From Campylobacter concisus (GTDB lineage: Bacteria > Campylobacterota > Campylobacteria > Campylobacterales > Campylobacteraceae): 64,000 bases of DNA. The first letter of the stretch is position 1. Every line of letters begins with the position of its first letter. A program made the position numbers and the translations under genes. The stretch spans positions 1,240,001 to 1,304,000 of the forward strand of contig NZ_CP049239.1 in the NCBI RefSeq assembly GCF_015679985.1. The letters run 5' to 3'. Below, in pieces: positions 16,528 through 26,157 of the stretch. The notes beneath the pieces are model-generated. The model had not been told where the DNA came from and searched no databases. It was given only the letters and a program-made list of their open reading frames with translations.

Positions 16528-18801
16528 TTACGCTTTACTTATGCTAACGCCAACATTTGTAACCATGGTTGCAGCCACTGGTCCTTCGGCTGGATTAAGA
16601 AGCACGCTTGTATTTAGCCCCACATGATCTATGCTCTTAAGAGCTGGAGTGATGTGTCCAAAGCCGTGATAGATAAAGAGCGTATCTTCTCTAATACCCT
16701 CAGTTACCATGAGCTTACCTTTTTGCTCGCCAAATTTATTTTTCACCACAACCATATCCCCATCACGTAAATTTTTACGTTTAGCTGTTTTTGGATTTAT
16801 CCAAATAGGGCTATCACTCATAAGATCATGAAGCGACGGCACCGCCTGAGTGTGGCCATTGGTATGAATAGGTGTTTTGCCACAAGTTAGACAAAGATCA
16901 TGCCCGTCAAATGTATCCATATCTTTGTCATTTAGCGCGCCATATCCTACAAACTGCGCTTCGACATCAGGCAAAAATAGCTCTATCTTGCCGCTTTTTG
17001 TTTTAAGCTTAGCCATATCATCCATTAGGCCATTTTCGCCTACAAATTTAGATGCGACTGGATATTTAGCAACAAATTTATCGATCATACCTTTTTCTCT
17101 AAACAAAATTCCCGGCTCATCCCACGTGATAAAGCCATCTTTTTCTAGCGCAGCAAGTAAATTTACATCTCCACCAGCTTGCTGCATCCTAAACTCACGT
17201 ATGTCGTTCCAAGTGTAAAGCTCATCTATCTTCATGCGGCGTGCTAGCTCTCTAAAGATAAACGCCCCATCTTTTGTGTCGCCAACTGGATCAATAACCT
17301 TATTTCTTATCATATAAGCTGGCTTTAAACCTGACTTATCCTCTATGCCCTCGTCGCGCTCAAGGTAGCTACTCTCAGGCAAGATGACATCAGCAAATGT
17401 CGCCATATCGTTTAGATAGACATCGCTTACCACGATAAAATCAAGCTTCTTCATCGCCTCTATGCTCTTCATCGTCTCAGCAACGTTTATTAGGTGATTA
17501 AAGCGAATGTTAAACCAGCCTTTTATGGCGTATGGTTTCTCGCTTAAGATAGCGTCATTTATATCCATCAAAACGCCATGTTTTCTACTTACAAATTTAT
17601 GCCTACCATTCTCGCCAGCAAAGTCTAGTCTGGTCACTTTTGGTACTTTAAATTTATCATCTGGATTTTTAAGAACTGGGAATTTATCCTCGCCAACTAG
17701 CTTGTTAAAGGTTTTAGCATTTTTGCCACCAAAAAGACCGCCTTTGACCTCCCAGTTACCCATCATCGCATTTGCCACCATGATGGCTTTTGTTCTCATA
17801 TATTCGGCTTTCGTGGTGGTTGTCTTATGCCCAAAATCAAAAATAACTCTTGGGGCAGCTTTATAAATTTCATCAGCGATGCGTCTAACATCACTTGCTT
17901 TTATGCCAGTGATTGCCTCTTGCCATTCAGGCGTTTTGCCCTCTACGCTTTTAATGATCTCATCAAAGCCAGTTGTAAATTTTTCTATAAATTCTTTATC
18001 GTAAGTGCCATTTTGTATCCATGTATTTATGATAGCTAGCACAAAAGCTAGGTCAGTGCCAGGTCTAACTGGTAGCCACTCATCAGCCTTTGAAGCCACC
18101 ACGCTAAATCTTGGCTCAAGTACAAGTAGCTTTGTATCTTTTTTGGCTGCAAATTTAGCAAGTTTTTTAGCATCGGCTATGACGATGCCTTCAAAGAGAT
18201 TGTGACCAAAATTTACAACGTATTTTGCATTTGCAAAGTCTCTTTTTAGCTTAGCTATGCCGTACATCTGCTCGCAGACCATCTGATATGTGATCGGACA
18301 GCATGAAAAGTGTGAAAAGCAGTTTGGCGAACCATAAGATGAGGCAAAATTTACCATTAGCTTATGCGTTTGCGAGCTTTTACAGGTAAAGACAAAGCTT
18401 TCTGGGCCATACTTTTGCTTTATCTCAAGCATTTTTGAAGCAACTAGATCAAGTGCCTCGTCCCAGCTGGCCTCGCGCCACTTATTTTCTCCTCTCTCTC
18501 CAACCCTGATTAAAGGCTTTTTGACTCTATTTTCGTCATAAAGCTGGCTAAAACCAGAGCCACCTCTTGCGCAAAGCGAAGTCGCCGTACCGCCAGCTTT
18601 TGGATTACCGCTTAAGAAGCAAATTTTATTATCAACGACCTTTGCTTCGATAGGGCATCTTGAAGAGCACATCTCGCAAAAGCTGCGGACATACTTCTCA
18701 TCTTGCTTTGCAGCATTTTCCAAAGCACCACCCGGCAAGGATGATGCAACCATACTAACTCCAGCACCGAATTTTAAAAATTCTCGTCTATTTAAGCTCA
18801 T
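16528..18801 (-). CDS. psrA: Molybdopterin oxidoreductase, polysulfide/thiosulfate reductase type
   Basis: This is the periplasmic catalytic subunit, with 757 residues. It has a Tat signal with NRREFLKFG near residue 4, and an N-terminal [4Fe-4S] motif at C42, C45, C49 and C77. A cysteine in FSCCPITYQ (C167 or C168) is the likely Mo ligand, as expected for PsrA/PhsA. The C-terminal domain contains GHTQAVPSLHDL and molybdopterin dinucleotide binding blocks. Together with psrB and psrC it should reduce polysulfide or thiosulfate with menaquinol; the exact substrate cannot be read. AAAGGGAG precedes the ATG. Confidence 0.88.
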   Translation of the reverse strand: MSLNRREFLKFGAGVSMVASSLPGGALENAAKQDEKYVRSFCEMCSSRCPIEAKVVDNKICFLSGNPKAGGTATSLCARGGSGFSQLYDENRVKKPLIRVGERGENKWREASWDEALDLVASKMLEIKQKYGPESFVFTCKSSQTHKLMVNFASSYGSPNCFSHFSCCPITYQMVCEQMYGIAKLKRDFANAKYVVNFGHNLFEGIVIADAKKLAKFAAKKDTKLLVLEPRFSVVASKADEWLPVRPGTDLAFVLAIINTWIQNGTYDKEFIEKFTTGFDEIIKSVEGKTPEWQEAITGIKASDVRRIADEIYKAAPRVIFDFGHKTTTTKAEYMRTKAIMVANAMMGNWEVKGGLFGGKNAKTFNKLVGEDKFPVLKNPDDKFKVPKVTRLDFAGENGRHKFVSRKHGVLMDINDAILSEKPYAIKGWFNIRFNHLINVAETMKSIEAMKKLDFIVVSDVYLNDMATFADVILPESSYLERDEGIEDKSGLKPAYMIRNKVIDPVGDTKDGAFIFRELARRMKIDELYTWNDIREFRMQQAGGDVNLLAALEKDGFITWDEPGILFREKGMIDKFVAKYPVASKFVGENGLMDDMAKLKTKSGKIELFLPDVEAQFVGYGALNDKDMDTFDGHDLCLTCGKTPIHTNGHTQAVPSLHDLMSDSPIWINPKTAKRKNLRDGDMVVVKNKFGEQKGKLMVTEGIREDTLFIYHGFGHITPALKSIDHVGLNTSVLLNPAEGPVAATMVTNVGVSISKA

Positions 18802-19054
18802 CTTTCTCCCTTTAAAGATATTTGCCTTTAGTTATTCTAGTATTTAAAGTTGAAAATAAAATTAAATTTTACTTAATATTTATATTTAGATTTTTAGTTT
18901 TAAAAAATTAGTATTCTAATATCAAAATAAGTAAAATTCTAAAAATTATAAATTTAATTAATATAATTTTTAACGCGATCTTATAAAAATTTTAAATATA
19001 AAATTTTGATTAAGGATTTTGAATAGAAATTAAAAATTTTAAAGGGATTTAAAA

Positions 19055-19076
19055 AAGCCGAGAGAGATCTCGGCTT
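19055..19076 (-). terminator. Rho-independent terminator after the dcu gene
   Basis: AAGCCGAGA (19055-19063) and TCTCGGCTT (19068-19076) form a perfect nine-base stem with a GAGA loop. Six A residues lie on the left, giving a T run on the minus strand. It is placed 18 bases after the dcu stop. The rest of 18802-19094 is AT-rich with no gene; it also holds the psrA promoter region. Confidence 0.92.
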
Positions 19077-19094
19077 AAGTTTGATTTAAAATAC

Positions 19095-20582
19095 TTATAA
19101 AAGTATCGGAGCTATCAAAAATCCAAGTGCGACAGAAAAAGCAATAGCTAAAACGCCTGGAATAAAAAAGGAGTGGTTGAATATATATTTACCTATCCTA
19201 GTTGTTCCAGTATCATCCATTTGAACGGCTCCAAGAAGTGTCGGATATGTTGGCAACACAAACAATGCTGAAACTGCAGCAAATGATGCAACTAAAATAT
19301 ATGCGTCACCGTTATTTGCAGCAGTTAAACCAAGTGCGGCTATAACTGTAGGAATAAGTGCCTTTGCGGTAGCAGCTTGAGAGTAAAGAAGCATACTAGC
19401 AAAAAATAGCGCAACAGCTAGCATAAACGGATAGTCTTTAACAAAATCGCCGGCAAAATTTTTGATCGCATCGGTGTGATTTACCACGAAAGTATCTCCA
19501 AGCCACGCTACACCTAGCACGCAGACGCACGCAGTCATACCACTTTTAAATGTAGCTGTATTAAATAACTTATCAACTTTAACGCCACAAGTTAGTGTGA
19601 TTAAAGTAGCGATAACTAGCATAAAGCTCATAATAGCGTTATCTCTAGTTAATACCAACACCTTTGTAGGTTTATCTGGATCTTCTACATATTTTACATT
19701 AGTAGTTGAGTCAGTTTTAACTTTTATATCTTTTGCGACAAGTTCATTAAATTTATCTGGACTTTTGGTCTCATAAATTTTTTCATAGCCTGTTACATAG
19801 CTTGGTTTTATCCAGCCTACGTTTTTACTAATAGCAGTAGCATATAAAACGACAGAGATAACACCAACTAAGAATATTAAAACAGATAGTTTAGCTCCTT
19901 TTGGAAGCTCTTTTTTCTCTTCGATTTTAACATCTTTGATTAGCCCTTCTTTAAGTCTTCTTTGATACTCTTTATCGCTACTTAGATCAAGATTATAAAA
20001 TATATTTATAACAAGAGCTGTTAACATACAACCAATAAAAGTTGTAGGTATCCAGATAGCTAATAGTAATGGATAGCTAATGCCAAGTCCACCCAAAGCA
20101 TGCTCACCAGCCATAAATACAACCGCTGCTGAAACTGGGCTTGCTGTAATAGCTATCTGACTAGCAACAACAGCTATACTAAGAGGCGCGCTAGGCTTAA
20201 TATTTTGTGTCTTTGCAACTTCAGTAATAACTGGAATCATAGAAAATGCTGTGTGTCCAGTACCGGCAAATACAGTTAGCAGATAAGTGACAACTGGGGC
20301 TAAGAAATTTATGTATTTTGGATGTTTTCTTAGTATCCCTTCGGCTATTTGCACCAAATAATCAAGGCCACCAGCTACTTGCATCGCTGTAATAGCAGCT
20401 ATAACGGACATAATGATTAAAATAACATCCCAAGGTATACTGCCTGCTTTTAATCCAAGTCCTAAAGTTAAAACTACGACGCCGATGCCACCAGCATAAC
20501 CAATAGCCATACCGCCTAGTCTAACACCCAAAAATATCGCGCCAAAGAGCACGATCAACTGTAATATCAATGAAATATCCAT
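19095..20582 (-). CDS. dcuA: Anaerobic C4-dicarboxylate transporter (DcuA/DcuB family)
   Basis: It exchanges aspartate or fumarate for succinate across the inner membrane. It has 495 residues and 10-12 membrane helices. The family blocks include GGMAIGYAGGIGV, FAGTGHTAFSMIPVI and ITASPVSAAVV. A hydrophilic insert of about 55 residues (roughly 255-310) makes it longer than E. coli DcuA (433). It follows aspA, the arrangement I recall for aspA-dcuA in C. jejuni, which is why I prefer dcuA to dcuB. GAGGAG precedes the ATG. Confidence 0.88.
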   Translation of the reverse strand: MDISLILQLIVLFGAIFLGVRLGGMAIGYAGGIGVVVLTLGLGLKAGSIPWDVILIIMSVIAAITAMQVAGGLDYLVQIAEGILRKHPKYINFLAPVVTYLLTVFAGTGHTAFSMIPVITEVAKTQNIKPSAPLSIAVVASQIAITASPVSAAVVFMAGEHALGGLGISYPLLLAIWIPTTFIGCMLTALVINIFYNLDLSSDKEYQRRLKEGLIKDVKIEEKKELPKGAKLSVLIFLVGVISVVLYATAISKNVGWIKPSYVTGYEKIYETKSPDKFNELVAKDIKVKTDSTTNVKYVEDPDKPTKVLVLTRDNAIMSFMLVIATLITLTCGVKVDKLFNTATFKSGMTACVCVLGVAWLGDTFVVNHTDAIKNFAGDFVKDYPFMLAVALFFASMLLYSQAATAKALIPTVIAALGLTAANNGDAYILVASFAAVSALFVLPTYPTLLGAVQMDDTGTTRIGKYIFNHSFFIPGVLAIAFSVALGFLIAPILL

Positions 20583-20673
20583 TGAAAACTCCTCTATTAA
20601 ATTTTATAACTAAAATTTTTACTTAAGCGTGCCAGAATTTTGACACGCTTTTAATAATACTTTGCTTAAATTT

Positions 20674-22074
20674 CTACCTAACCATGCTTGGATTTAGCAT
20701 ATTTTTTGGCTCTAAAATTTTATCGATCTCTTCTTTGCTTAGATAACCTCTCTCTAGGCAGATATCGCCAACTGCTTTACCTGTTTGCAAAGCTTCTTTA
20801 GCAATACTTGCAGATTTTTCGTAACCGATGTATGGGTTAAAAGCAGTTACGATACCAACTGAGCCTAGAACTGATTTTAAGCAAGCTTCAGGATTTGCTG
20901 TTAGTTTTCTTACAGCTTTTTCAGCTAGTGTTTTCATCGCGTTTTCAAGGATAAATATAGAGTTAAATAGCGCATAAGCGATGCCTGGCTCAAATGCATT
21001 TAGCTCAAATTCGCCTCTTTCTGAGCAAAGCATGATAGTTACGTCGTTACCGATTACTTCATAGCACGCTTCGCCTACAACCTCAGCAATAACTGGGTTT
21101 ACTTTGCCTGGCATGATTGAGCTACCTGGTTGCATTTGCGGTAAATTTATCTCACCAAGGCCACATCTTGGACCTGAGTTCATCAAACGAAGGTCATTTG
21201 CGATTTTTGAAAGTCTAACTGCTGCAGTTTTTAACGCACCACTTACGTGAACGAAATCTGCAGTGTCTTGAGTAGCTGCGATGAAATCATCAGCTTTTTT
21301 GAAATCAACACCAGTGATATCTTTTAACTTTTTAACAACTACATTTTTATAATCAGGGTGGCAGTTAATACCTGTACCAATCGCAGTTGCACCCATATTT
21401 AGATATGTCATTGACTCGCGTGCAGCTGTTATCTTTTCTATATCGTTCTTAATATAGCTTGCAAATGCGTTAAATGTATTTCCAAGTGTTGTAGGAACTG
21501 CGTCCTCAAGCTCAGTTCTACCCATTTTAATGATATCTTTAAAATCTTTTGCTTTTTTCTCAAGTTCGTCTTTTAGTAGATTCATCGCAGCAAGCAAATC
21601 AGTAAGTTTTGCATAAGTTGCTACTTTTATTGAGCTTGGGTAAGTGTCGTTTGTGCTTTGTCCAAGGTTTGTATGATCGTTTGGATGGATGTATTGATAC
21701 TCACCTTTTTTATGCCCCATGCTCTCAAGTGCGATATTTGTAATAACCTCATTTGCATTCATATTTGTACTTGTTCCAGCACCACCTTGAACCATATCAA
21801 CCACAAATTGATCTAAAAACTCACCTGCTATTACTCTATCAGCGGCCTTTGCTAGTGTATCAGCGATCTTAGGATCTAAAACGCCAACCTCTTTATTTGC
21901 AAGTGCAGCTGCTTTTTTAATTTGTGCAAATGCTTTTACAAAATATGGATACTCTTTTAAAGTTCTACCGCTCATGTGAAAATTTTCGGTAGCTCTAAAT
22001 GTTTGGATACCATAATAAAAATCGTCAGAAATTTCCAACTCACCTATAAAATCGTGTTCTTTTCTGGTTGCCAT
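20674..22074 (-). CDS. aspA: Aspartate ammonia-lyase
   Basis: Aspartase splits aspartate to fumarate and ammonia. The superfamily signature GSSIMPGKVNPV is present, along with TGTGINCHPDY-like and QGGAGTSTNMNANEV blocks. I chose the second ATG (22074, 466 residues): AAGGAG lies directly against the first ATG (22080) but 7 bases before the second. Fumarate from this reaction would feed FrdCAB, and the dcu gene 91 bases downstream would move the substrates. Confidence 0.97.
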   Translation of the reverse strand: MATRKEHDFIGELEISDDFYYGIQTFRATENFHMSGRTLKEYPYFVKAFAQIKKAAALANKEVGVLDPKIADTLAKAADRVIAGEFLDQFVVDMVQGGAGTSTNMNANEVITNIALESMGHKKGEYQYIHPNDHTNLGQSTNDTYPSSIKVATYAKLTDLLAAMNLLKDELEKKAKDFKDIIKMGRTELEDAVPTTLGNTFNAFASYIKNDIEKITAARESMTYLNMGATAIGTGINCHPDYKNVVVKKLKDITGVDFKKADDFIAATQDTADFVHVSGALKTAAVRLSKIANDLRLMNSGPRCGLGEINLPQMQPGSSIMPGKVNPVIAEVVGEACYEVIGNDVTIMLCSERGEFELNAFEPGIAYALFNSIFILENAMKTLAEKAVRKLTANPEACLKSVLGSVGIVTAFNPYIGYEKSASIAKEALQTGKAVGDICLERGYLSKEEIDKILEPKNMLNPSMVR

Positions 22075-22080
22075 AACCAT

Positions 22081-22734
22081 TCTCCTTATAAAAAATGTAT
22101 TAATGAAATTATATAGATATTTAATATTTTAAATATTAATTACTACTTTATTTTTTTAAGCTTTGACTTTTAACCTAGATAAAACGACTTTTGGAAAAAA
22201 ATTTATAGTAGCTTTTAAGCTATATTTAACAATATAGCTTAGATAAATTGTTGTTTTAATAATAATATTACTTTTTTATTATATAAAAAGCTCATAATTA
22301 GCTCAAATTTATTTAAATTTTTAAGCTTAAAAGGTAAATATATAGAAAAATAACATAAAATAAATATTAAATCACACTTTTTATATCTAAAAATATAAAA
22401 AATAAAGTTAAATTTTATTTCTAATATTACTTTAGAAAGTAAAAACTAAGTAAATATCACCATATTGCAAAGTAAATTTATTAAATTTTTAAATAGAGCC
22501 CTTAAACTAAGCATCATAAAAATATTATTTAATAAATTTTATTTTACAAATCTTACTAATACTTTAGAAAATTCTTATTAATTTTCTTTCTTATTTATAA
22601 AGTCTTTTTATTGGATTTTAATAATTTTTATAAGCTATTTTTAATTTATATAGCTAGATTAATACTTGCAAGATTTTGTAGTAAATATAAATTTTAATCT
22701 TGCCACTACAATCAGGAGCAAGAAATAACAAATT
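22081..22734. other. Long AT-rich intergenic region upstream of aspA
   Basis: About 650 bases with no coding signal on either strand lie between aspA and the ABC-F gene. It contains an 11-base inverted repeat at 22216-22241 and a weaker one (GCAAGATT/AATCTTGC) at 22668-22703. The latter follows the ABC-F gene. The remainder is very AT-rich runs. The aspA promoter should lie near its right part, but I cannot single out the boxes. Confidence 0.6.
22216..22241. promoter_or_regulatory. Inverted repeat upstream of aspA
   Basis: AAGCTATATT (22217-22226) and AATATAGCTT (22231-22240) are perfect complements around TAAC, and the flanking T and A extend the stem to 11 pairs. No T run follows on either strand, so a protein-binding operator about 145 bases upstream of aspA is more likely than a terminator. 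Confidence 0.45.
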
Positions 22735-24324
22735 TTAGCTCTCAAACCCCAAATTTACTCTATATTCTTCGTAAGTACCTTTAAAATCAGCCACTTCGCC
22801 ATTGCCTTTTAGATGTAAAATTCTATTTGCAAAGGCGTCTATTAGCTCCCTGTCGTGGCTCACGCAGATAACTGAGCCATTAAAGTTATAAAATGCCTCG
22901 CCAAGCGCGATGATAGCCTCGAGATCAAGGTGGTTGTTTGGTTCATCCATGACAAGTAAATTTGGCCTGTGAAGCATGAGCTGAGCTAGTCTCACGCGGT
23001 GTTTTTCGCCACCGCTTAGCGCGCCTACTGCCTTTTCTTGCTCAGCACCGCTAAATAGCATCCTGCCAAGGCACTTTCTGATCTCGTCGATGTCCTTGTT
23101 TTTGGCATCTTGCAAGTATTCATAAAGCTTTAGCTCGCCATCTATCTTATTTACCGTATCTTGGGCAAAATATCCTAGCTCAATGGTCGCGCCTATATGC
23201 ACTTCGCCCGCATCAGGCTTTATCTCGCCCATTATGATCTTACAAAGCGTACTTTTACCAACACCATTATGGCCGATGATGGCTAGCTTGTCGCCTTTTT
23301 CAAGCTTAAAGTTAAAATTTTCAAATATCACTTTATCATCAAATTTCTTACTTACGTTTTTAAGCTCAATTAGTTCATTGCCTATCTCGCGGTTTGCACG
23401 AAATAGAATGCTTGGATCGCGCCTACTTGATACTGCGATCTCAGCAATATCTAATTTTTCAAGCTGTTTTGCACGTGAAGTCGCCTGCTTTGCCTTGCTC
23501 GCATTTGCTGAAAATCTCGCGATAAATTTCTCCAGCTCCTCTTTCTCTTTTAACTTCTTATCGCGCTCCATCTCATGCTGCTTTGCGATCAAATTTGCAG
23601 CCATATACCAGTCGTCATAGTTGCCTGAAAACTCGCGAATTTTCTTAAAATCCACATCCAAAATGTTTGTGCAAACTCTATTTAAAAAGTGCCTGTCGTG
23701 GCTGATAACCACAAGTGTGCCCTCGTGGCGATTTAGCTCGTTTTCTAGCCATGCGATCGCGTCTATATCAAGGTTGTTTGTTGGCTCGTCTAAAAACAAG
23801 ATATCTGGCTTTGGAAAAAGCACCTGCGCTAGCAAAACCTTAACTTTATCTGAGTTTTCAACCTCGCTCATGAGCTTATCAAATTCATTTAGCCCTAGCG
23901 AGCTTAAAATTTTTTCTATCCTAGTCTCGTACTCGTAGCTTGGATCCTCCTCGGCGCTTATCATCTCAAGCTCGCTTAAGCGCTCATTTATCTCATCTGT
24001 AAATTCCTCGCTCATATAGAGCTTCTCTTTCTCTTTGACAGCGTCATATAGGCGTTTGTTGCCATAAAGCACGGCATCTTTTAGCGTGAAATTTTCAAAC
24101 GCAAACTGATCTTGCCCAAGCACGCCAACCTTTAGTCCATTTTCTATGATGATCTCGCCGCTAGTTGGCTCGATAGCTCCGCTTAAAATTTTTAAAAATG
24201 TCGATTTACCAGCGCCATTTGCACCGATTAGTCCGTATCTGTTGTGGCAATTTAGCTTTAAATTTACATCCTCAAATAGCAAACTGCTTGCAAATCTTTG
24301 AGTAAGTCCCCTAACTTCTAACAT
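22735..24324 (-). CDS. ABC-F ATPase, YbiT-like
   Basis: A soluble protein of 529 residues with two ATP-binding cassettes and no membrane segment, typical of ABC-F translation factors. Walker A motifs are GLIGANGAGKST (about 31-42) and AIIGHNGVGKST in the second half. Both cassettes have Walker B segments LFLDEPTNNLD and LVMDEPNNHLD. The N-terminal region (NRYGLIGANG, GQDQFAFENFT) is closest to E. coli YbiT as I remember it. AAGGAA precedes the ATG. Confidence 0.9.
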   Translation of the reverse strand: MLEVRGLTQRFASSLLFEDVNLKLNCHNRYGLIGANGAGKSTFLKILSGAIEPTSGEIIIENGLKVGVLGQDQFAFENFTLKDAVLYGNKRLYDAVKEKEKLYMSEEFTDEINERLSELEMISAEEDPSYEYETRIEKILSSLGLNEFDKLMSEVENSDKVKVLLAQVLFPKPDILFLDEPTNNLDIDAIAWLENELNRHEGTLVVISHDRHFLNRVCTNILDVDFKKIREFSGNYDDWYMAANLIAKQHEMERDKKLKEKEELEKFIARFSANASKAKQATSRAKQLEKLDIAEIAVSSRRDPSILFRANREIGNELIELKNVSKKFDDKVIFENFNFKLEKGDKLAIIGHNGVGKSTLCKIIMGEIKPDAGEVHIGATIELGYFAQDTVNKIDGELKLYEYLQDAKNKDIDEIRKCLGRMLFSGAEQEKAVGALSGGEKHRVRLAQLMLHRPNLLVMDEPNNHLDLEAIIALGEAFYNFNGSVICVSHDRELIDAFANRILHLKGNGEVADFKGTYEEYRVNLGFES

Positions 24325-24387
24325 TATTTTTCCTTGAATTTATTTTTTTGCGATTTTGCCTAAAATTTGATTAAAAAGCCATTTTTG

Positions 24388-24933
24388 CTACTTTAGCCTA
24401 AAATGACCTGTGATTTTGTAGCTATAAAGTATATTTTCTTCTTGTACGCCAGAGCCGATATTGTGGATTACAAGCGGTGTTTGGCCTTCAAATTTATCTG
24501 AGATCACGCCAATGTGAGGTAAATTTTTTGGTAGCATCCATGTGACGATATCGCCTGGCAGAAATTTATCATCGCTCACCTCAAAACCTTTCCTTTTTAG
24601 ATAGGCGGCAATGTTTAAAACACGCCTGTGATCGATGTTTTTATCAGCCTTTTTAAGTCCCCATTTTTTAGGATAGCTCGCGAAATTTCTACTCATATCT
24701 TCAAAAATGAGCCTTTGCAGATCCATCTCTTGATGACGTAGTGCCCTTACCACAACGTCGGCGCAAACGCCCTTTTTGATATCCACATCACCCATAGGAT
24801 AGGCAAGTCTTTCGTAGCTTGGATCGTAACTTAGCGTCACGCCGATCTGCGACCTAGCGTCATTTACAAATTTGCTCGCCGAAAAGGCAAAAACTTGCGT
24901 GGCAAAAAGAGCCAAAAGCAGAAATTTCTTCAT
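24388..24933 (-). CDS. DUF1287 family secreted protein
   Basis: A 181-residue protein with a signal peptide (1-16, MKKFLLLALFATQVFA). The conserved region has GVCADVVVRALR with C57 and NLPHIGVISD with H140. This is the Cys-His arrangement of NlpC/P60-like peptidase folds, to which DUF1287 (E. coli YijF) is thought to be related. It may act on the cell wall, but the activity is unproven. The start lies 3 bases after the pgi stop, so it is in the galU-pgi unit. Confidence 0.8.
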   Translation of the reverse strand: MKKFLLLALFATQVFAFSASKFVNDARSQIGVTLSYDPSYERLAYPMGDVDIKKGVCADVVVRALRHQEMDLQRLIFEDMSRNFASYPKKWGLKKADKNIDHRRVLNIAAYLKRKGFEVSDDKFLPGDIVTWMLPKNLPHIGVISDKFEGQTPLVIHNIGSGVQEENILYSYKITGHFRLK

Positions 24934-24936
24934 TTT

Positions 24937-26157
24937 CTACTTTAAAAGCATAGTTTTTAGGATACGTTTTCCTATCTCAACGCCTGGCTGATCGTAGGTG
25001 TTGATGCCTAGCATGATACCAGTGGCCGAGGTTAGTAGCTCGTAATAAAAAATGAGCCAGCCAGCATGAAACTCATCAAGCCTCTCAAGCGTGATAGTAT
25101 CGACACTTATGCCCTCTTGCACTAGCGCCATAGCTGTCGCGTCGCATTGCAAATTTATAAGCTCATTTAGGCTTAGACCCGCCACAAAATCGCACTCTTC
25201 AAGCCCTTTTAGACTCAAATTTGGGATAGCCTTGTCGCTTGCGTGATCTTTTATCTTTATAAATGTCACGCTCTTATCTTTTACGCCGTCCATGATAAGC
25301 TGCAAAAAGCTGTGTTGATCGCGGCTACCAACAAGTCCAACTGGCGTAAGACCGACCCTTTTATAGCCTCTTTTTTTACCAAGGCTCTCCGCCCAAAGCT
25401 GCACGTACCAGTCGTTAAATTCAAAAAATCTATCGCAGTAGCTAAAAATAACATTTATGCTGGCATTTCTGCTAGTGGCGTAGTGGTAGGCTTTAGCGAC
25501 TATTGAACTATCTTTTTGCTCGATGTATTGCTTCTTGCAAGCAAGCGCGCCCTCCAGTAGTGCCTTTATATCGTAGCCACAGATACCAAGAGGCACAAGG
25601 CCGATCGCACTTAGCACACTAAATCTCCCGCCCACATTTTTTGGGATGTTAAAAAACTTGATCCCATTTTCTTTGGCAAAATTTTCTAAATTTGTCCCAG
25701 GACCAGTTATGATTAGGAAATTTTTGCCTAAATTTTGAGGCTTAAAGTCATCAAGCAAGCACTTAAAAATGGTGATCGTCTCGATCGTGTTGCCTGATTT
25801 TGAGCTTATTACAAAAAGTGTCTCATCAAAATTTAGCCCATCAAGCGTGCTTTTGTAGCTGCAAGGATCGACATTATCTAAAAACAAAAGCTCTCTTTTT
25901 ATCCCCTTTGTGCCATCAAGCATCGATTTTAGCGCCTTTACGCCAAGACTGCTGCCACCGATACCAACTAGCACGACATTTTTGATATGAGCTAGCCCCT
26001 TTTCATACTCCTCGATCTCGCCTAATAAATTTTGCCCAAGCACTGGCAGGTGGTAGTAGCCTATCTCGCCGCTTTCGTACTCGTCATTTATGCGTTTGGC
26101 GTAGGAGTCAATGACTTCGCTACTTGCAAAGTTAAATTTAAATGAAGTCTCTATCAT
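24937..26157 (-). CDS. pgi: Glucose-6-phosphate isomerase
   Basis: It interconverts glucose 6-phosphate and fructose 6-phosphate; in Campylobacter it serves gluconeogenesis and sugar-nucleotide supply. The blocks VLVGIGGSSLGVKAL, VISSKSGNTIETI and NVGGRFSVLSAIGLVPL are diagnostic. With 406 residues it is the short form I recall from Campylobacter, against about 549 in E. coli. The ATG overlaps the galU stop (ATGA). Confidence 0.95.
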   Translation of the reverse strand: MIETSFKFNFASSEVIDSYAKRINDEYESGEIGYYHLPVLGQNLLGEIEEYEKGLAHIKNVVLVGIGGSSLGVKALKSMLDGTKGIKRELLFLDNVDPCSYKSTLDGLNFDETLFVISSKSGNTIETITIFKCLLDDFKPQNLGKNFLIITGPGTNLENFAKENGIKFFNIPKNVGGRFSVLSAIGLVPLGICGYDIKALLEGALACKKQYIEQKDSSIVAKAYHYATSRNASINVIFSYCDRFFEFNDWYVQLWAESLGKKRGYKRVGLTPVGLVGSRDQHSFLQLIMDGVKDKSVTFIKIKDHASDKAIPNLSLKGLEECDFVAGLSLNELINLQCDATAMALVQEGISVDTITLERLDEFHAGWLIFYYELLTSATGIMLGINTYDQPGVEIGKRILKTMLLK

